Shown: one piece after another, positions 7,044-15,456 of the stretch
How positions within the stretch are numbered: position 1 is the first letter of the stretch
Layout of the letters: each line of letters opens with the position of its first letter
Source: Cellvibrionales bacterium UBA1854
Lineage (GTDB): Bacteria; Pseudomonadota; Gammaproteobacteria; Pseudomonadales; Porticoccaceae
NCBI GenBank assembly: GCA_002338445.1
Contig: DDII01000085.1
Coordinates: 1-18,983 of the forward strand
Direction of reading: 5' to 3'
Length of the DNA stretch: 18,983 nt
The notes under the pieces: model-generated
What the model was told of the DNA's origin: nothing
Database searches by the model: none
Seen by the model: the letters and a program-made list of their open reading frames with translations, nothing else
Position numbers and translations under genes: made by a program

Positions 7044-8423
7044 TTACTCAGTAACCATCGCTACATTAATGATCTCAGCAATTTCCCTGCTAAATCCTTC
7101 CGCACTCCCATGAGCCATTATTACAACGGCGAGATCCCTTTTCGGCTCAGACCAACTTAAAGTACCAAAGGCTCCACCCCAACCCGAAGAACCCTCACTT
7201 AAGGGTAAAAACGCCAAATCTGGCTTGAGGATAACCCAAACGGTGTATCCCATTCCTTCCGCTCCAGCACGCTCTTTAGTTTTGCCCACAGCTGTGTAAA
7301 GATCTCCTTCATGGTTTGCTGCCATTAAATTTACAGACCTTTCCTCTAAAATACGTCGTCCTTTAAAAACACCTCTACTAGCTCGCATTTGCTCAAAATT
7401 CAGGAAGTCACTAGCGGTGCTAACTAATCCTATAGATGCAGAATAATACTGTGACTGTTGCGCTTTCTCTAATAAATTTGCGTCCGGATTGTCCGGGTCA
7501 GGCAATGCTACGACGCGAGATCGTTTTTCCGGCGGAATTGAGTTGAACCAATAAGTGTCCCTCATATCCAGCGGTTCGAAAATATGCTCATGCACAAATT
7601 CGTTATAAGGTTGGCCTGAGGTGATTTCGATAATCCTCGCTACCACATCAAGTCCAATACTATACCCCCAACGCGATCCGGGTTGAAAATCTAATGGGCC
7701 AGAAGCAACCATATCAATGTAAGATTGAAGCGTATGACCACTTTCAACCCACCCATTTTTATCCCACTGAAGCTCACCCCACTCTGATACTGCCTGTCCA
7801 AGACCCATCGCTCCAACACCTGCCGTGTGTGTCAGAAGATCGTGAATAGTTACCGCGCGCTCAGCTGGAACAGTACTATTTTCGGGAACATACATGTATG
7901 GCATTTCGTCTGAAAACCAACCTATTAACCTTCCAAGGGCGCGCCAAAAATAGTTAGGTTGGTTTTTTTTGGTAGCCCAAACATAATTTGGACTAACATT
8001 ACTTCCCTTGAGCACTGCGACTTGGATATCTTTAAATTTCGGTATGTATTTGTATACTTTATCCTGAAGATCAAAAAGCCCCTGCTCCATTGCAATCATT
8101 GCTGCAACGCCTGCTACTGGCTTTGAAGAGGATTGCATAACAAACATTGCATCTCTCCTCATGGGAATCTTTTTTTGTGGATCCATTAAGCCTTGAGAGG
8201 AAACGAAGACACGCTCACCTTTCCGGCTGATCGAAACCACAGCACCTGGGATGTCCCCATTTTTAATGCGTCTTAAAATTACACCGTTAATTTTTTCTAG
8301 TTCAGTGGCCGACATGCCTATCGACTCTTCTCTAGCTTGAGCAACGTCGTTTTCATGTGGCGAGGAAGCAACAACTTCTAAAGTTAGTAATAACAGAATG
8401 AAGAGAAAATAGAATTTATTCAT
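7044..8423 (-). CDS. Exported beta-lactamase-fold serine hydrolase (class C / EstB-like esterase)
   Basis: The 459-residue product belongs to the serine beta-lactamase / penicillin-binding-protein superfamily. A signal peptide occupies about 1-20 (core FYFLFILLLLTL), so it is periplasmic. The catalytic SxxK is Ser98-Lys101 (QSSSKPVAG). The second motif is Tyr254-Ser255 (WGYSIGLD), the YS form common in EstB-type esterases rather than the YxN of true class C beta-lactamases. The third motif is GWGGAFGT at 414-421. HDLLTHTAG (194-202) is a further family landmark. An esterase or amidase role is more likely than antibiotic resistance, and the substrate is unknown. The ribosome binding site is weak (AAGG about 12 bases upstream). 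It faces the second sulfatase tail to tail and lies downstream of the ketoacyl synthase on the same strand, 175 bases away, probably with its own promoter in that AT-rich gap. Confidence 0.9.
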   Translation of the reverse strand: MNKFYFLFILLLLTLEVVASSPHENDVAQAREESIGMSATELEKINGVILRRIKNGDIPGAVVSISRKGERVFVSSQGLMDPQKKIPMRRDAMFVMQSSSKPVAGVAAMIAMEQGLFDLQDKVYKYIPKFKDIQVAVLKGSNVSPNYVWATKKNQPNYFWRALGRLIGWFSDEMPYMYVPENSTVPAERAVTIHDLLTHTAGVGAMGLGQAVSEWGELQWDKNGWVESGHTLQSYIDMVASGPLDFQPGSRWGYSIGLDVVARIIEITSGQPYNEFVHEHIFEPLDMRDTYWFNSIPPEKRSRVVALPDPDNPDANLLEKAQQSQYYSASIGLVSTASDFLNFEQMRASRGVFKGRRILEERSVNLMAANHEGDLYTAVGKTKERAGAEGMGYTVWVILKPDLAFLPLSEGSSGWGGAFGTLSWSEPKRDLAVVIMAHGSAEGFSREIAEIINVAMVTE

Positions 8424-8531
8424 TGTTAATTCTGTCCTTATTTTTTTATATTATTAAGTTAGCAAGTATCGTACTAAGCTTAAAATTTATTAGTCATTAT
8501 CACCTATTTTTTTAATAAATGTTAAAAGTTA

Positions 8532-8546
8532 CCTTAGAAAGTAAGG
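8532..8546 (-). terminator. Weak hairpin downstream of the ketoacyl synthase
   Basis: Read on the minus strand, CCTTA and TAAGG form a 5-base stem around a 5-base loop, followed by TAACTTTTAACATTT. The stem is short and the T-run broken, so this is a poor terminator candidate, about 50 bases after the synthase stop codon. Confidence 0.22.
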
Positions 8547-8598
8547 AGTGGCACTAATTAGAGAACATAATGTTGCAAATAAAATCATACAATCTCAC

Positions 8599-10500
8599 TC
8601 AGCCGCTCATGTCCCCCCAAGGGTTGTCACATTCAAAGGAAACTGATTGACGGAACCCAGAGATGGTTACTCCCTTTCTGTTGATTAAGATATCCCTTTC
8701 GTTAAGAAGAGGCTCACCATAGCGATAAATCACATCTAATTGACCGGTATCCGCTCGTTCCGCATACTCAGCAGCTGTGTTTTTCACTTCATCACGCCGA
8801 TATATGTAACCCTCGTAATCTTTTGAATGACGGCGTTGTAGCATTTCATTCACAATATGGGGTGACAAAACGGTGGCTGTTGCGTTATTACCACCGAAGC
8901 CTTTCGAATTTATGAAGTTAACACCCATTTGCCTCCCACTTACGTCCATATCATCTATCGGGAATATTGCCCGCTCTTGAACCACATCAGACGCAATCTT
9001 TTGAATGGTCTTTATTCCCGGAACTATATCGTACTTAAATGTGCCAAGTGCAGAGACGAGCTGGTCTCCACCAGCCGCGGAAAGAGAATGTCCGACATAA
9101 GCCTTAGCTGCAGTGACTGGCCAGTCGTATATGTCAAAAACCTCGGCAACACGCTGTATCAAGTCTGACTCGGTAACCCGATTGGCTGGAGTACTGGATC
9201 CATGAGCGTGGACAAAACTGTTGTATTTGACGGTGTCCTCACCAACTACGGCAATTGCAGCAGCGACCGCTTGTGAAAAAGATAGATAATTCCCAACTCC
9301 AGGCGCAGAGATGGATTTTTTTACACCATCTGCATTAATAAAAACATTAGTAACGGCGCCATGAATATCAGCGCCTAACTCAATAGCCAGGGAATCATCC
9401 ATCAAAACGATATACTGAGTCGACTCCGCGAGCACAAAACCACAATTTTCCGCAAAAGGGCGGCTCGCACGCCGGTAATCTGGGGTATGCGTCCCATCGA
9501 TTTTGCACAAAGTTTCATCATCAGCCAAAGCTCCCATATTAGCAAATCCCTCTGAAATTTCCGGGGAAATACTTGCCTCGGCATTTCCAACAATCGCCAC
9601 ACGACGTCGACCGCTGAAAATATCTCTCAAAGCCGCCTGGAGTACATAGAGGAAGGTTGCGCATGCCCCGGTTACGGCCTCGGTATGTCCGACGCTTCCT
9701 AGAATATATGCGTTTATAAAATCGGCCGGCATAGTGTTGAGGCCTAGAGCAACCTGTTTAGCCGTGGTCCGCTTACCTCGAAGACGATTTTGCATCAATC
9801 CGCCGAAACCGTCCTCCGTTATTTGGCTCAGCGCGCTGGAAGAATAAACTCCAATTTGATCTGGGCGGACACTACTCACAATTTTCTGCCAGTTTAAGCC
9901 CGTTGAATGGAGTGCATCACTGCACCCTAGCAGTGCCATTTGCAGTCCCCTTGGGTGAAATCGGGACTTGTAATGAAGAGAGGGCTCGAAACCCTCTGGC
10001 AGTTGACCTGACGCTTTTGATAGCAGCTCATAGTCACATTCAACCAAGAAATCTTGGAGGTTATTTGTCGTTATTCTTACCTGCCCCTCACTCAAGTCTT
10101 CGATCTGCCAGTCAGATGGGGGATCCTGAGGCATATCACGCCTCAACATTGTGAAGACTTGACACCCACTTTTGGTCTTAGAAAAGTTAATTCTTCGGTT
10201 CCCTCGGATTGCAGCAGGATCAAACAAAGAAGTCTCACGTACCAGGGTACCTGCTAAGACTGCTGTCCGGAATTGCATATCAACTTCACAAGCAGACAGT
10301 TTATATCCACTGGGAGTTACGTAAGCATGCCTTTCTTTGTGGACTAAACCCATGAGACATGCGAGACCGACGATAGTCAGCTGCTGTCCCTCAGACGAAA
10401 GGGAATCAAATATCATACGGCGATATGACTGGTATGAGGAGCTTCTTCCGGCGGCATTGTAACCACCAAAACCTACTATGACGGGCAGAGGTCTGCTCAT
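8599..10500 (-). CDS. fabY: FabY-type beta-ketoacyl-ACP synthase
   Basis: The 633-residue product is a long thiolase-fold condensing enzyme of the FabY type. In Pseudomonas aeruginosa, FabY starts fatty acid synthesis by joining acetyl-CoA to malonyl-ACP, so it can replace FabH. Numbered from ATG 10500, the N-terminus SRPLPVIVGFGGYNAAGRSS matches what I recall of FabY. About 190 residues precede the catalytic fold. The active-site Cys280 is in VTGACATF, His433 in HAHGSSTP, and Lys466 and His471 in AKAYVGHSLSAAGG, giving the Cys-His-His triad plus lysine typical of KAS I/II-like enzymes. ATG 10500 is preferred over ATG 10521 because AGGG lies 8 bases before it and conserved sequence begins there. 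It is transcribed away from an AraC-type regulator that may control it. The ketoacyl synthase assignment is very safe; the FabY label rests on remembered N-terminal and length similarity. Confidence 0.9.
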   Translation of the reverse strand: MSRPLPVIVGFGGYNAAGRSSSYQSYRRMIFDSLSSEGQQLTIVGLACLMGLVHKERHAYVTPSGYKLSACEVDMQFRTAVLAGTLVRETSLFDPAAIRGNRRINFSKTKSGCQVFTMLRRDMPQDPPSDWQIEDLSEGQVRITTNNLQDFLVECDYELLSKASGQLPEGFEPSLHYKSRFHPRGLQMALLGCSDALHSTGLNWQKIVSSVRPDQIGVYSSSALSQITEDGFGGLMQNRLRGKRTTAKQVALGLNTMPADFINAYILGSVGHTEAVTGACATFLYVLQAALRDIFSGRRRVAIVGNAEASISPEISEGFANMGALADDETLCKIDGTHTPDYRRASRPFAENCGFVLAESTQYIVLMDDSLAIELGADIHGAVTNVFINADGVKKSISAPGVGNYLSFSQAVAAAIAVVGEDTVKYNSFVHAHGSSTPANRVTESDLIQRVAEVFDIYDWPVTAAKAYVGHSLSAAGGDQLVSALGTFKYDIVPGIKTIQKIASDVVQERAIFPIDDMDVSGRQMGVNFINSKGFGGNNATATVLSPHIVNEMLQRRHSKDYEGYIYRRDEVKNTAAEYAERADTGQLDVIYRYGEPLLNERDILINRKGVTISGFRQSVSFECDNPWGDMSG

Positions 10501-10539
10501 GATTAAAACCCTAGGTAACATTAATAAATAATTATATCT

Positions 10540-10555
10540 TTTGTTTTATAACAAA
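10540..10555. promoter_or_regulatory. Palindrome in the divergent fabY / AraC-regulator gap
   Basis: TTTGTT, a 4-base spacer TTAT, then AACAAA form a perfect inverted repeat. It overlaps a second, shorter one (AACA-AATC-TGTT, 10550-10561). It lies between the two divergent start codons (10500 and 10597), where an operator for either promoter would be expected. AraC proteins often bind direct repeats, and AT-rich DNA yields palindromes by chance, so this is tentative. Confidence 0.3.
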
Positions 10556-10596
10556 TCTGTTGTTTTTAAGCCATTTTATGTTATTTTTTAGTCACT

Positions 10597-11583
10597 ATGA
10601 GCTTTAATGTAACACTGGTACTTTGCGATAAGATGTTAGTATCCAGCAGCACACTTGCTGCGGAGATATTTAATTTTGCCCAATCACTGGCCATGGCAAC
10701 TGCACACCCGACACGCGACCTTGAGGTGCGTAGGGTATCTACTGATGACCTAGCTGTAACCACCTCCTCAGGTTTTGAGATACAACCAACACACTGCCTG
10801 AATGAAAGTTTTCGGAGCGATCTTATACATCTACCTGCAATATGGAGGAATCCTCGACCTATCATTAATCGCTCAGAAAGGTTATTAGACTGGATATCGA
10901 AGCAACATAGGCTGAACACCATTTTTACTGCGGTAGGTACCGGCGTTTGTTTTCTGGCAGAATCCGGTTTGTTGGACAACAAGCCGGTTACCACCCACTG
11001 GCATTATTTTGATCAGCTCAAAAAAAGTTATCCGAATGTATTCCTCCAACGGCAACACTTTACAACCAAAACAGGAAACATATACTGTGCGGCAAGTATC
11101 AACGCAATGGCTGAAATAATCGTATATCACGTCGAGAGAATCTTTGGTCGTGTAATTGCGAGACAGGCGCAGCGACACTTCTTTCACGAAATAAGAAATC
11201 TTTCTAACGCAATTGGATACAGTGACGAGGAAGAGTCTTCAATAACCGACGAGGCTATAATTCAAGCAAAGATCTGGCTTCAAGACAACATGAGTAAGCA
11301 CTCACATATATCAGATCTCAGTGCAAACATCGGTATGAATAAAAGAACACTCAACCGAAGGTTTAAATCAGCCACCGGACAAAGTCCCGGTGATTATCTA
11401 AACGAAGTTCGCATGAGCTTTGCCTGCGAACTACTTCAGAACACCGACCTATCGATCTTAGAAGTGGCGAGTTTTAGTGGATATAACAACCAAAGCTGGT
11501 TTTCATCGCGATTTAAAAAGTGGTCTGGCAGTTCCCCCAGTGGATATCGAAAATCTGTACGCTCAAAAAATTTTACGTCTTAA
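10597..11583 (+). CDS. GlxA-type AraC-family transcriptional regulator
   Basis: The 328-residue product has a DJ-1/PfpI (GATase1-like) N-terminal domain (about 1-190) joined to a C-terminal AraC DNA-binding domain (about 220-320), the GlxA/FtrA layout. The N-terminal landmark GLLDNKPVTTHW (124-135) follows the elbow AVGTGVCFLA. Where many relatives have VCTGA, this protein has Gly114 in place of the cysteine, so it should have no enzymatic activity and may only sense a ligand. The two helix-turn-helix units are at about 236-257 (ISDLSANIGMNKRTLNRRFK) and 285-307 (ILEVASFSGYNNQSWFSSRF). No ribosome binding site is evident before ATG 10597. Its divergent placement suggests it controls the ketoacyl synthase gene, itself, or both. 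The family is certain; the target and ligand are not. Confidence 0.9.
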   Translation: MSFNVTLVLCDKMLVSSSTLAAEIFNFAQSLAMATAHPTRDLEVRRVSTDDLAVTTSSGFEIQPTHCLNESFRSDLIHLPAIWRNPRPIINRSERLLDWISKQHRLNTIFTAVGTGVCFLAESGLLDNKPVTTHWHYFDQLKKSYPNVFLQRQHFTTKTGNIYCAASINAMAEIIVYHVERIFGRVIARQAQRHFFHEIRNLSNAIGYSDEEESSITDEAIIQAKIWLQDNMSKHSHISDLSANIGMNKRTLNRRFKSATGQSPGDYLNEVRMSFACELLQNTDLSILEVASFSGYNNQSWFSSRFKKWSGSSPSGYRKSVRSKNFTS

Positions 11584-12770
11584 ACAGCTTTCTCTGGATA
11601 TTGATCAAGAAACCTTACGCCAATCACTCCCTCAACATTGCTCATAAGCTCTGTTATATTCATCCCGATTTTACCTTCCACATCTATAATGTTGTATGCA
11701 ATTTCATCACGACTTTGATTTACCATATCTACCACATTTAAATTTGCGTCAGCAAAAACAGATAGAACATTACCCAAGACTTTTGGGACATTCTTGTTGC
11801 AAAAGGTAAATCGACTTCCAGACCCTCGAGAAAGAACCGTACTAGGAAAGTTTACTGAATTTACAATGTTCCCATTCTCTAAAAAATCCATTAACTGTGT
11901 GGCCGCCATCACCGCGCAGTTTTCCTCAGCCTCGGCGGTACTTGCCCCGATATGGGGCATTAATAAAACGTCATTGCGCCCAACAAGGCCAGGAGCAGGA
12001 AAGTCGCTAATATAGCTCCCGATTTTTCTATTATCTAAAGCTGATATCAGATCAGGAGTGGAGACAATCTCCTCCCTAGCGAAATTAAGAAGTTTCGCCG
12101 AAGATTTCATTAACGAAAACTTACTCGAATCAAGAAGATTTTTTGTAGAAGGGATCGCAGGGACATGCAGCGTAACAAAATCGGCCTGCTTCAATAATGG
12201 CTCGATGGTATCCATGCGCTCAACTTGGCTAGATAGCTGCCAGGCCGCCTCTATCGATATGGCAGGATCATATCCAATCACCTTCATGCCAAGATCTGTG
12301 GCCAAATTTGCTATCATTGACCCTATAGCTCCCAGGCCTACCACGCCGAGGGTCTTTCCTGTAATCTCTCTACCCGCAAAACGCTTTTTCTCTTTTTCTA
12401 GCATCCGAACCATTTCGGCGGCGTCATCCAATTCTGATAACTTTTGAACGTAATTCATTCCACCAAATATATCGCGTGATGATAATATTAACGAAGCGAC
12501 TACCAACTCCTTAACTGCGTTTGCGTTGGCACCAGGGGTATTAAATACCACAATACCTCTGAACGTGTAGTCTGAAACTGGGATATTATTTACTCCAGCA
12601 CCCGCCCGTGCAACGGCAAGCAAACTCTCGGGTACTTCCTCAGAGTGCAATTTATGACTCCGTAATATGAACCCTTGTGGATCATCACAATCGGGCGACA
12701 CACTGTAAGTTGACGGAAAAGACTTCAAACCTTTTTCGGAAAGGGCGTTGTAGGTGCGGATTTTATACAT
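11580..12770 (-). CDS. serA: D-3-phosphoglycerate dehydrogenase (short type with ACT domain)
   Basis: The 396-residue product oxidises 3-phosphoglycerate with NAD to 3-phosphohydroxypyruvate, the first step of serine synthesis in the cytoplasm. The dinucleotide-binding GVVGLGAIG is at 142-150, and Asp168 marks NAD preference. Arg232 (NFAREEIV) and His273 (MPHIGAST) are the catalytic residues. The usual Asp-Val-Phe-x-x-Glu-Pro segment is replaced by SDFPAP (255-260). This form is shared, as I recall, by a clade of short SerA proteins ending in a single ACT domain (here about 320-396), the site of serine feedback. It starts 15 bases after serC, so the two form an operon. Its stop codon overlaps that of the convergent AraC-type regulator. 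The assignment is secure because the neighbour is serC. Confidence 0.93.
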   Translation of the reverse strand: MYKIRTYNALSEKGLKSFPSTYSVSPDCDDPQGFILRSHKLHSEEVPESLLAVARAGAGVNNIPVSDYTFRGIVVFNTPGANANAVKELVVASLILSSRDIFGGMNYVQKLSELDDAAEMVRMLEKEKKRFAGREITGKTLGVVGLGAIGSMIANLATDLGMKVIGYDPAISIEAAWQLSSQVERMDTIEPLLKQADFVTLHVPAIPSTKNLLDSSKFSLMKSSAKLLNFAREEIVSTPDLISALDNRKIGSYISDFPAPGLVGRNDVLLMPHIGASTAEAEENCAVMAATQLMDFLENGNIVNSVNFPSTVLSRGSGSRFTFCNKNVPKVLGNVLSVFADANLNVVDMVNQSRDEIAYNIIDVEGKIGMNITELMSNVEGVIGVRFLDQYPEKAV

Positions 12771-12785
12771 AGCGGCTGTTTCTCT

Positions 12786-13901
12786 CTATTTATTTACTGT
12801 ATCAAAGGCCCACTCGACCCATGGCATTAGCGCCTCTAAGTCACTCTGTGCAACAGTAGCTCCGCACCATATGCGAAGACCCGCAGGTGCATCTCGATAT
12901 GCGCCAATATCATAAGCTACTCCTTCATCAGCGAGGAGCTTAATTATTTCCCTTACTTTTAATGGTTCCGTGTCTAAAGTCAGACAAACACTAGTGTTGG
13001 ATCTTTGATCTGGCACTCGCGCTAAAAAGTTTATCCAAGGCCTCTGATTAACAAAGCTTTCCACCGCCTGGAGATTCTCCTCAGACTTTTTTATGGTAGC
13101 CTCAACTCCACCTAGCCTCTCCACCCAATCAAGAGCATCTAAATAGTCGGCGACACACAACATCGAGGGTGTATTAATTGTGGCTCCTTGGAAGATTCCC
13201 TCGTTAAGAGAACCACCTTTCATCAAACGAAAAATTTTTGGGAGTGGCCAGGGTGGGGTATAACTTTCAAGTCTCTCTACCGCTCTGGGACTAAGAATTA
13301 ACATGCCATGGGCACCCTCACCTCCAAGCACTTTTTGCCAACTGTAAGTAACCGCATCCAGCTTATGCCAAGGCAGTTGCATTGCAAACACTGCAGAAGT
13401 GGCATCACAAATCGTCATGCCAGTTCGATTGTCTGAGATCCAGTCGGCATTGGGGACCCGAACTCCAGAGGTGGTACCGTTCCAAGTGAACACAGTATCG
13501 TTTACCGGGTTACACCGACTCATATCCGGCAGTTCGCCGTAATTAGCGAGATGACTTTCAACAGATTTTAGTTGGAGTTGCTTAGTGATATCTGTAACCC
13601 AATCCTTCCCAAACGATTCCCAGGCAAAAACATCTACTGGTCTCTCGCCTAATACCGACCACATTATTAGCTCTACAGCACCTGTGTCCGATGCCGGTAC
13701 CACTCCCACCCTATAATCTTTAGGCAAGTGTAAAATTTCCGCTGTACGAGCACACACTTGGCGCAACGCCTCCTTACCGATACTTGACCGATGCGAGCGA
13801 CCCAAAGTTTCGATTCTTAACTTTGTCACGTCATATCCCGGTCTTTTGGCACATGGGCCAGATGAGAAGTTCGGATTATTCGGTTTTTCTATAGGCTTCA
13901 T
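12786..13901 (-). CDS. serC: Phosphoserine aminotransferase, Methanosarcina type
   Basis: The 371-residue product is a fold-type I PLP enzyme that converts 3-phosphohydroxypyruvate and glutamate to phosphoserine, the second step of serine synthesis. The N-terminus NPNFSSGPCAKRPGYD and the block LGRSHRSSIGK (33-43) are typical of the Methanosarcina-type branch (as in TIGR01365) rather than the enterobacterial SerC. The PLP lysine is Lys190 in TYSWQKVLGGEGAHGM, and Asp166 (ICDATSA) should contact the cofactor ring nitrogen. It is the first gene of a serC-serA pair. A possible hairpin in its leader (CGAAAT at 13912-13917 with ATTTCG at 13932-13937) and a weak GAGA ribosome binding site precede it. 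The third step, phosphoserine phosphatase, is not in the window. Confidence 0.92.
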   Translation of the reverse strand: MKPIEKPNNPNFSSGPCAKRPGYDVTKLRIETLGRSHRSSIGKEALRQVCARTAEILHLPKDYRVGVVPASDTGAVELIMWSVLGERPVDVFAWESFGKDWVTDITKQLQLKSVESHLANYGELPDMSRCNPVNDTVFTWNGTTSGVRVPNADWISDNRTGMTICDATSAVFAMQLPWHKLDAVTYSWQKVLGGEGAHGMLILSPRAVERLESYTPPWPLPKIFRLMKGGSLNEGIFQGATINTPSMLCVADYLDALDWVERLGGVEATIKKSEENLQAVESFVNQRPWINFLARVPDQRSNTSVCLTLDTEPLKVREIIKLLADEGVAYDIGAYRDAPAGLRIWCGATVAQSDLEALMPWVEWAFDTVNK

Positions 13902-14010
13902 ATTTCTCTACCGAAATTAATTTATTTGCTGATTTCGATACTTGGGTGAATTAAACGAAAGTCTTGATAATCTAAAAGCGAAAACTTACAACATTTTGAA
14001 TCTTAATCTG

Positions 14011-14652
14011 CTAACCAGCTTTCCTTGCTCGGCGCTCCTTTTCGACCAAAAATCCTGTCACGTCAAGCATCCCTCTCAGACTACCGCTTAAACGAGAGGT
14101 AATGCGATACTTTCCGTCTACCACGATTTCTGGAGTACCCTTTGTGCGAAAAGCACGGACCCGCGCTTTGCCCTGATTGACCATGCTTCCAATACCAAAA
14201 GAATTAAACATTCGGTTAAACTTAGATGCTTCCACTCCATGCTCAACAAATATATCTCTAAAATCACTTTCACCACGAAGCCGCTGCTTTTTAAGATGAT
14301 GCGCTTCAAAGATATCCATATGGACTCGATCAATTACACCCAGCGAAATCGCACTATAATAAGCCTTAGCAAAAGCCTCCATATCTGTGTTCCAAATTAC
14401 ATGTGTCCTCTGAAAATCCACATCATCTGGGAGCGCAAGACTCCAATCATGTACTTGACTCTGAAAATTGTAACAGTGTCCACATATGTATGAAAAAATT
14501 TCGTTCACCTCAATCTTCTCAGGATTAGCTGTCCTTACAGTTTGAGGTAGTATTTCGTAATGTTCTCCAGCACGATATTTTTCGTCTTGCGCCACGCAAG
14601 TCATTGCCAGAAACAAAATTATCAGAGAAACGAGTCTGTTAGAAATCACCAT
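14011..14652 (-). CDS. dsbA: Periplasmic thiol:disulfide oxidoreductase DsbA
   Basis: The 213-residue product has the DsbA layout: a signal peptide of about 21 residues (LIILFLAMTCVA, cut before QDE), a thioredoxin-like active site, a helical insert and a cis-proline loop. The redox motif is C57-G-H-C60 in FSYICGHCYNF, and the cis-proline is Pro174 in KGTPEIVVDGKY. It introduces disulfide bonds into exported proteins and would be reoxidised by DsbB, not seen here. The dipeptide between the cysteines is Gly-His, as in protein disulfide isomerase, where Escherichia and Pseudomonas DsbA have Pro-His. It lies 33 bases after cytochrome c4, with AGGA 9 bases before its ATG, the same pairing as in Pseudomonas. 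The length is normal. Confidence 0.93.
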   Translation of the reverse strand: MVISNRLVSLIILFLAMTCVAQDEKYRAGEHYEILPQTVRTANPEKIEVNEIFSYICGHCYNFQSQVHDWSLALPDDVDFQRTHVIWNTDMEAFAKAYYSAISLGVIDRVHMDIFEAHHLKKQRLRGESDFRDIFVEHGVEASKFNRMFNSFGIGSMVNQGKARVRAFRTKGTPEIVVDGKYRITSRLSGSLRGMLDVTGFLVEKERRARKAG

Positions 14653-14685
14653 ATGATTATTTCCTGACCAATTGACGCTTACGTC

Positions 14686-15330
14686 CTAATTCAAACCTGC
14701 AATATAGTTTGCTACAGCCTTTATCTCGCCGTCACTGAGATATTCCGCTACCCCTTGCATTATTTTAGCGTTATTACCGCTATCTCGCTGTCCACTGCGA
14801 TATGCAAGTAATTGCTGCTCTATATAATCGGCATGCTGCCCTCCTAGAGCAGGATAGCCTGCGGGACCGTTTCCAGAACCACTTGGAGAGTGGCATCCCG
14901 TGCACGCTGGCACTTTACTTCGCAAATTTCCACCGCGATATATGCGCTCACCAAGAGCAAGGGCATCTTTTGGGTCGTCCACTCCAGTGAATGTAATGTC
15001 TTTAGATCCTGAAAGCTGTCGTTCTTTCTCGTTGTAGTAGGCCGCCATATCCCACAAATCTTGATCCGATGAGGCGTCAAGAATGCCCATCATAGAAGCT
15101 ATAACTCTTTCGCCTCTCTGAACATGTCTAAGTTGCATATATAAATATTTTTCTCCTAAACCAGAAAGTCTAGGAAAAATGGGTACCAAACTATTTCCGT
15201 CCATTCCATGGCAGCCCGCACACACTGCGATCTTGGAAGCGCCTTCGGCGGCATCTCCCTTCGCCATTACCGGCATGTTGAAGAAAAATAACGTTACTAT
15301 TAAAATCCATACATATTTCATAATCGACAT
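14686..15330 (-). CDS. Di-heme cytochrome c4
   Basis: The 214-residue product is an exported c-type cytochrome with two similar halves. A signal peptide ends near residue 23 (FFFNMPVMA, then KGDAAEG). Heme attachment sites are CAGCH at 37-41 and CTGCH at 143-147. The probable axial methionines are Met80 or Met81 in the first half and Met191 (KIMQGVAEYLSDGEI) in the second. Cytochrome c4 carries electrons in the periplasm to terminal oxidases. It is the first gene of a pair with dsbA and diverges from engB. The start may be ATG 15330 or ATG 15321 three codons in; neither has a strong ribosome binding site, and the difference affects only the signal peptide. The sequence between the hemes is regular and shows no damage. 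Confidence 0.93.
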   Translation of the reverse strand: MSIMKYVWILIVTLFFFNMPVMAKGDAAEGASKIAVCAGCHGMDGNSLVPIFPRLSGLGEKYLYMQLRHVQRGERVIASMMGILDASSDQDLWDMAAYYNEKERQLSGSKDITFTGVDDPKDALALGERIYRGGNLRSKVPACTGCHSPSGSGNGPAGYPALGGQHADYIEQQLLAYRSGQRDSGNNAKIMQGVAEYLSDGEIKAVANYIAGLN

Positions 15331-15415
15331 GTTTTCTTTAAAAACTAAGTTTACCTACTGTGCATTGAACTTGACAATTGGTGCCCATAAATGCGCTCTA
15401 ATCACAACTTCTTTT

Positions 15416-15444
15416 ATTATATACTAAATTTCCTTTTTGCTTAA
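15416..15444 (-). promoter_or_regulatory. Candidate promoter for cytochrome c4 and dsbA
   Basis: On the minus strand a perfect TATAAT box (15421-15416) is preceded, 17 bases away, by TTAAGC (15444-15439, three of six). This would give a leader of nearly 80 bases. On the plus strand the overlapping TATACT (15420-15425) could be the -10 box of engB, so the two divergent promoters may share this DNA. The TTGACA at 15371-15376 has no -10 partner at normal spacing. Confidence 0.42.
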
Positions 15445-15456
15445 GTGGGTCTTTTT

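Noticed and set aside
7044..8423. Antibiotic-resistance beta-lactamase
   Set aside because: The SxxK, YS and GWGGAFGT pattern fits the EstB/esterase-like branch; there are no resistance genes or mobile elements nearby.
15371..15376. Perfect TTGACA as the -35 box of engB
   Set aside because: No acceptable -10 box lies 16 to 18 bases downstream; the nearest, TCTAAT, is 20 bases away.
15445..15456. GTG at 15445 as the engB start
   Set aside because: The ATG at 15457 has better spacing from AAGTGG and gives the usual N-terminus.
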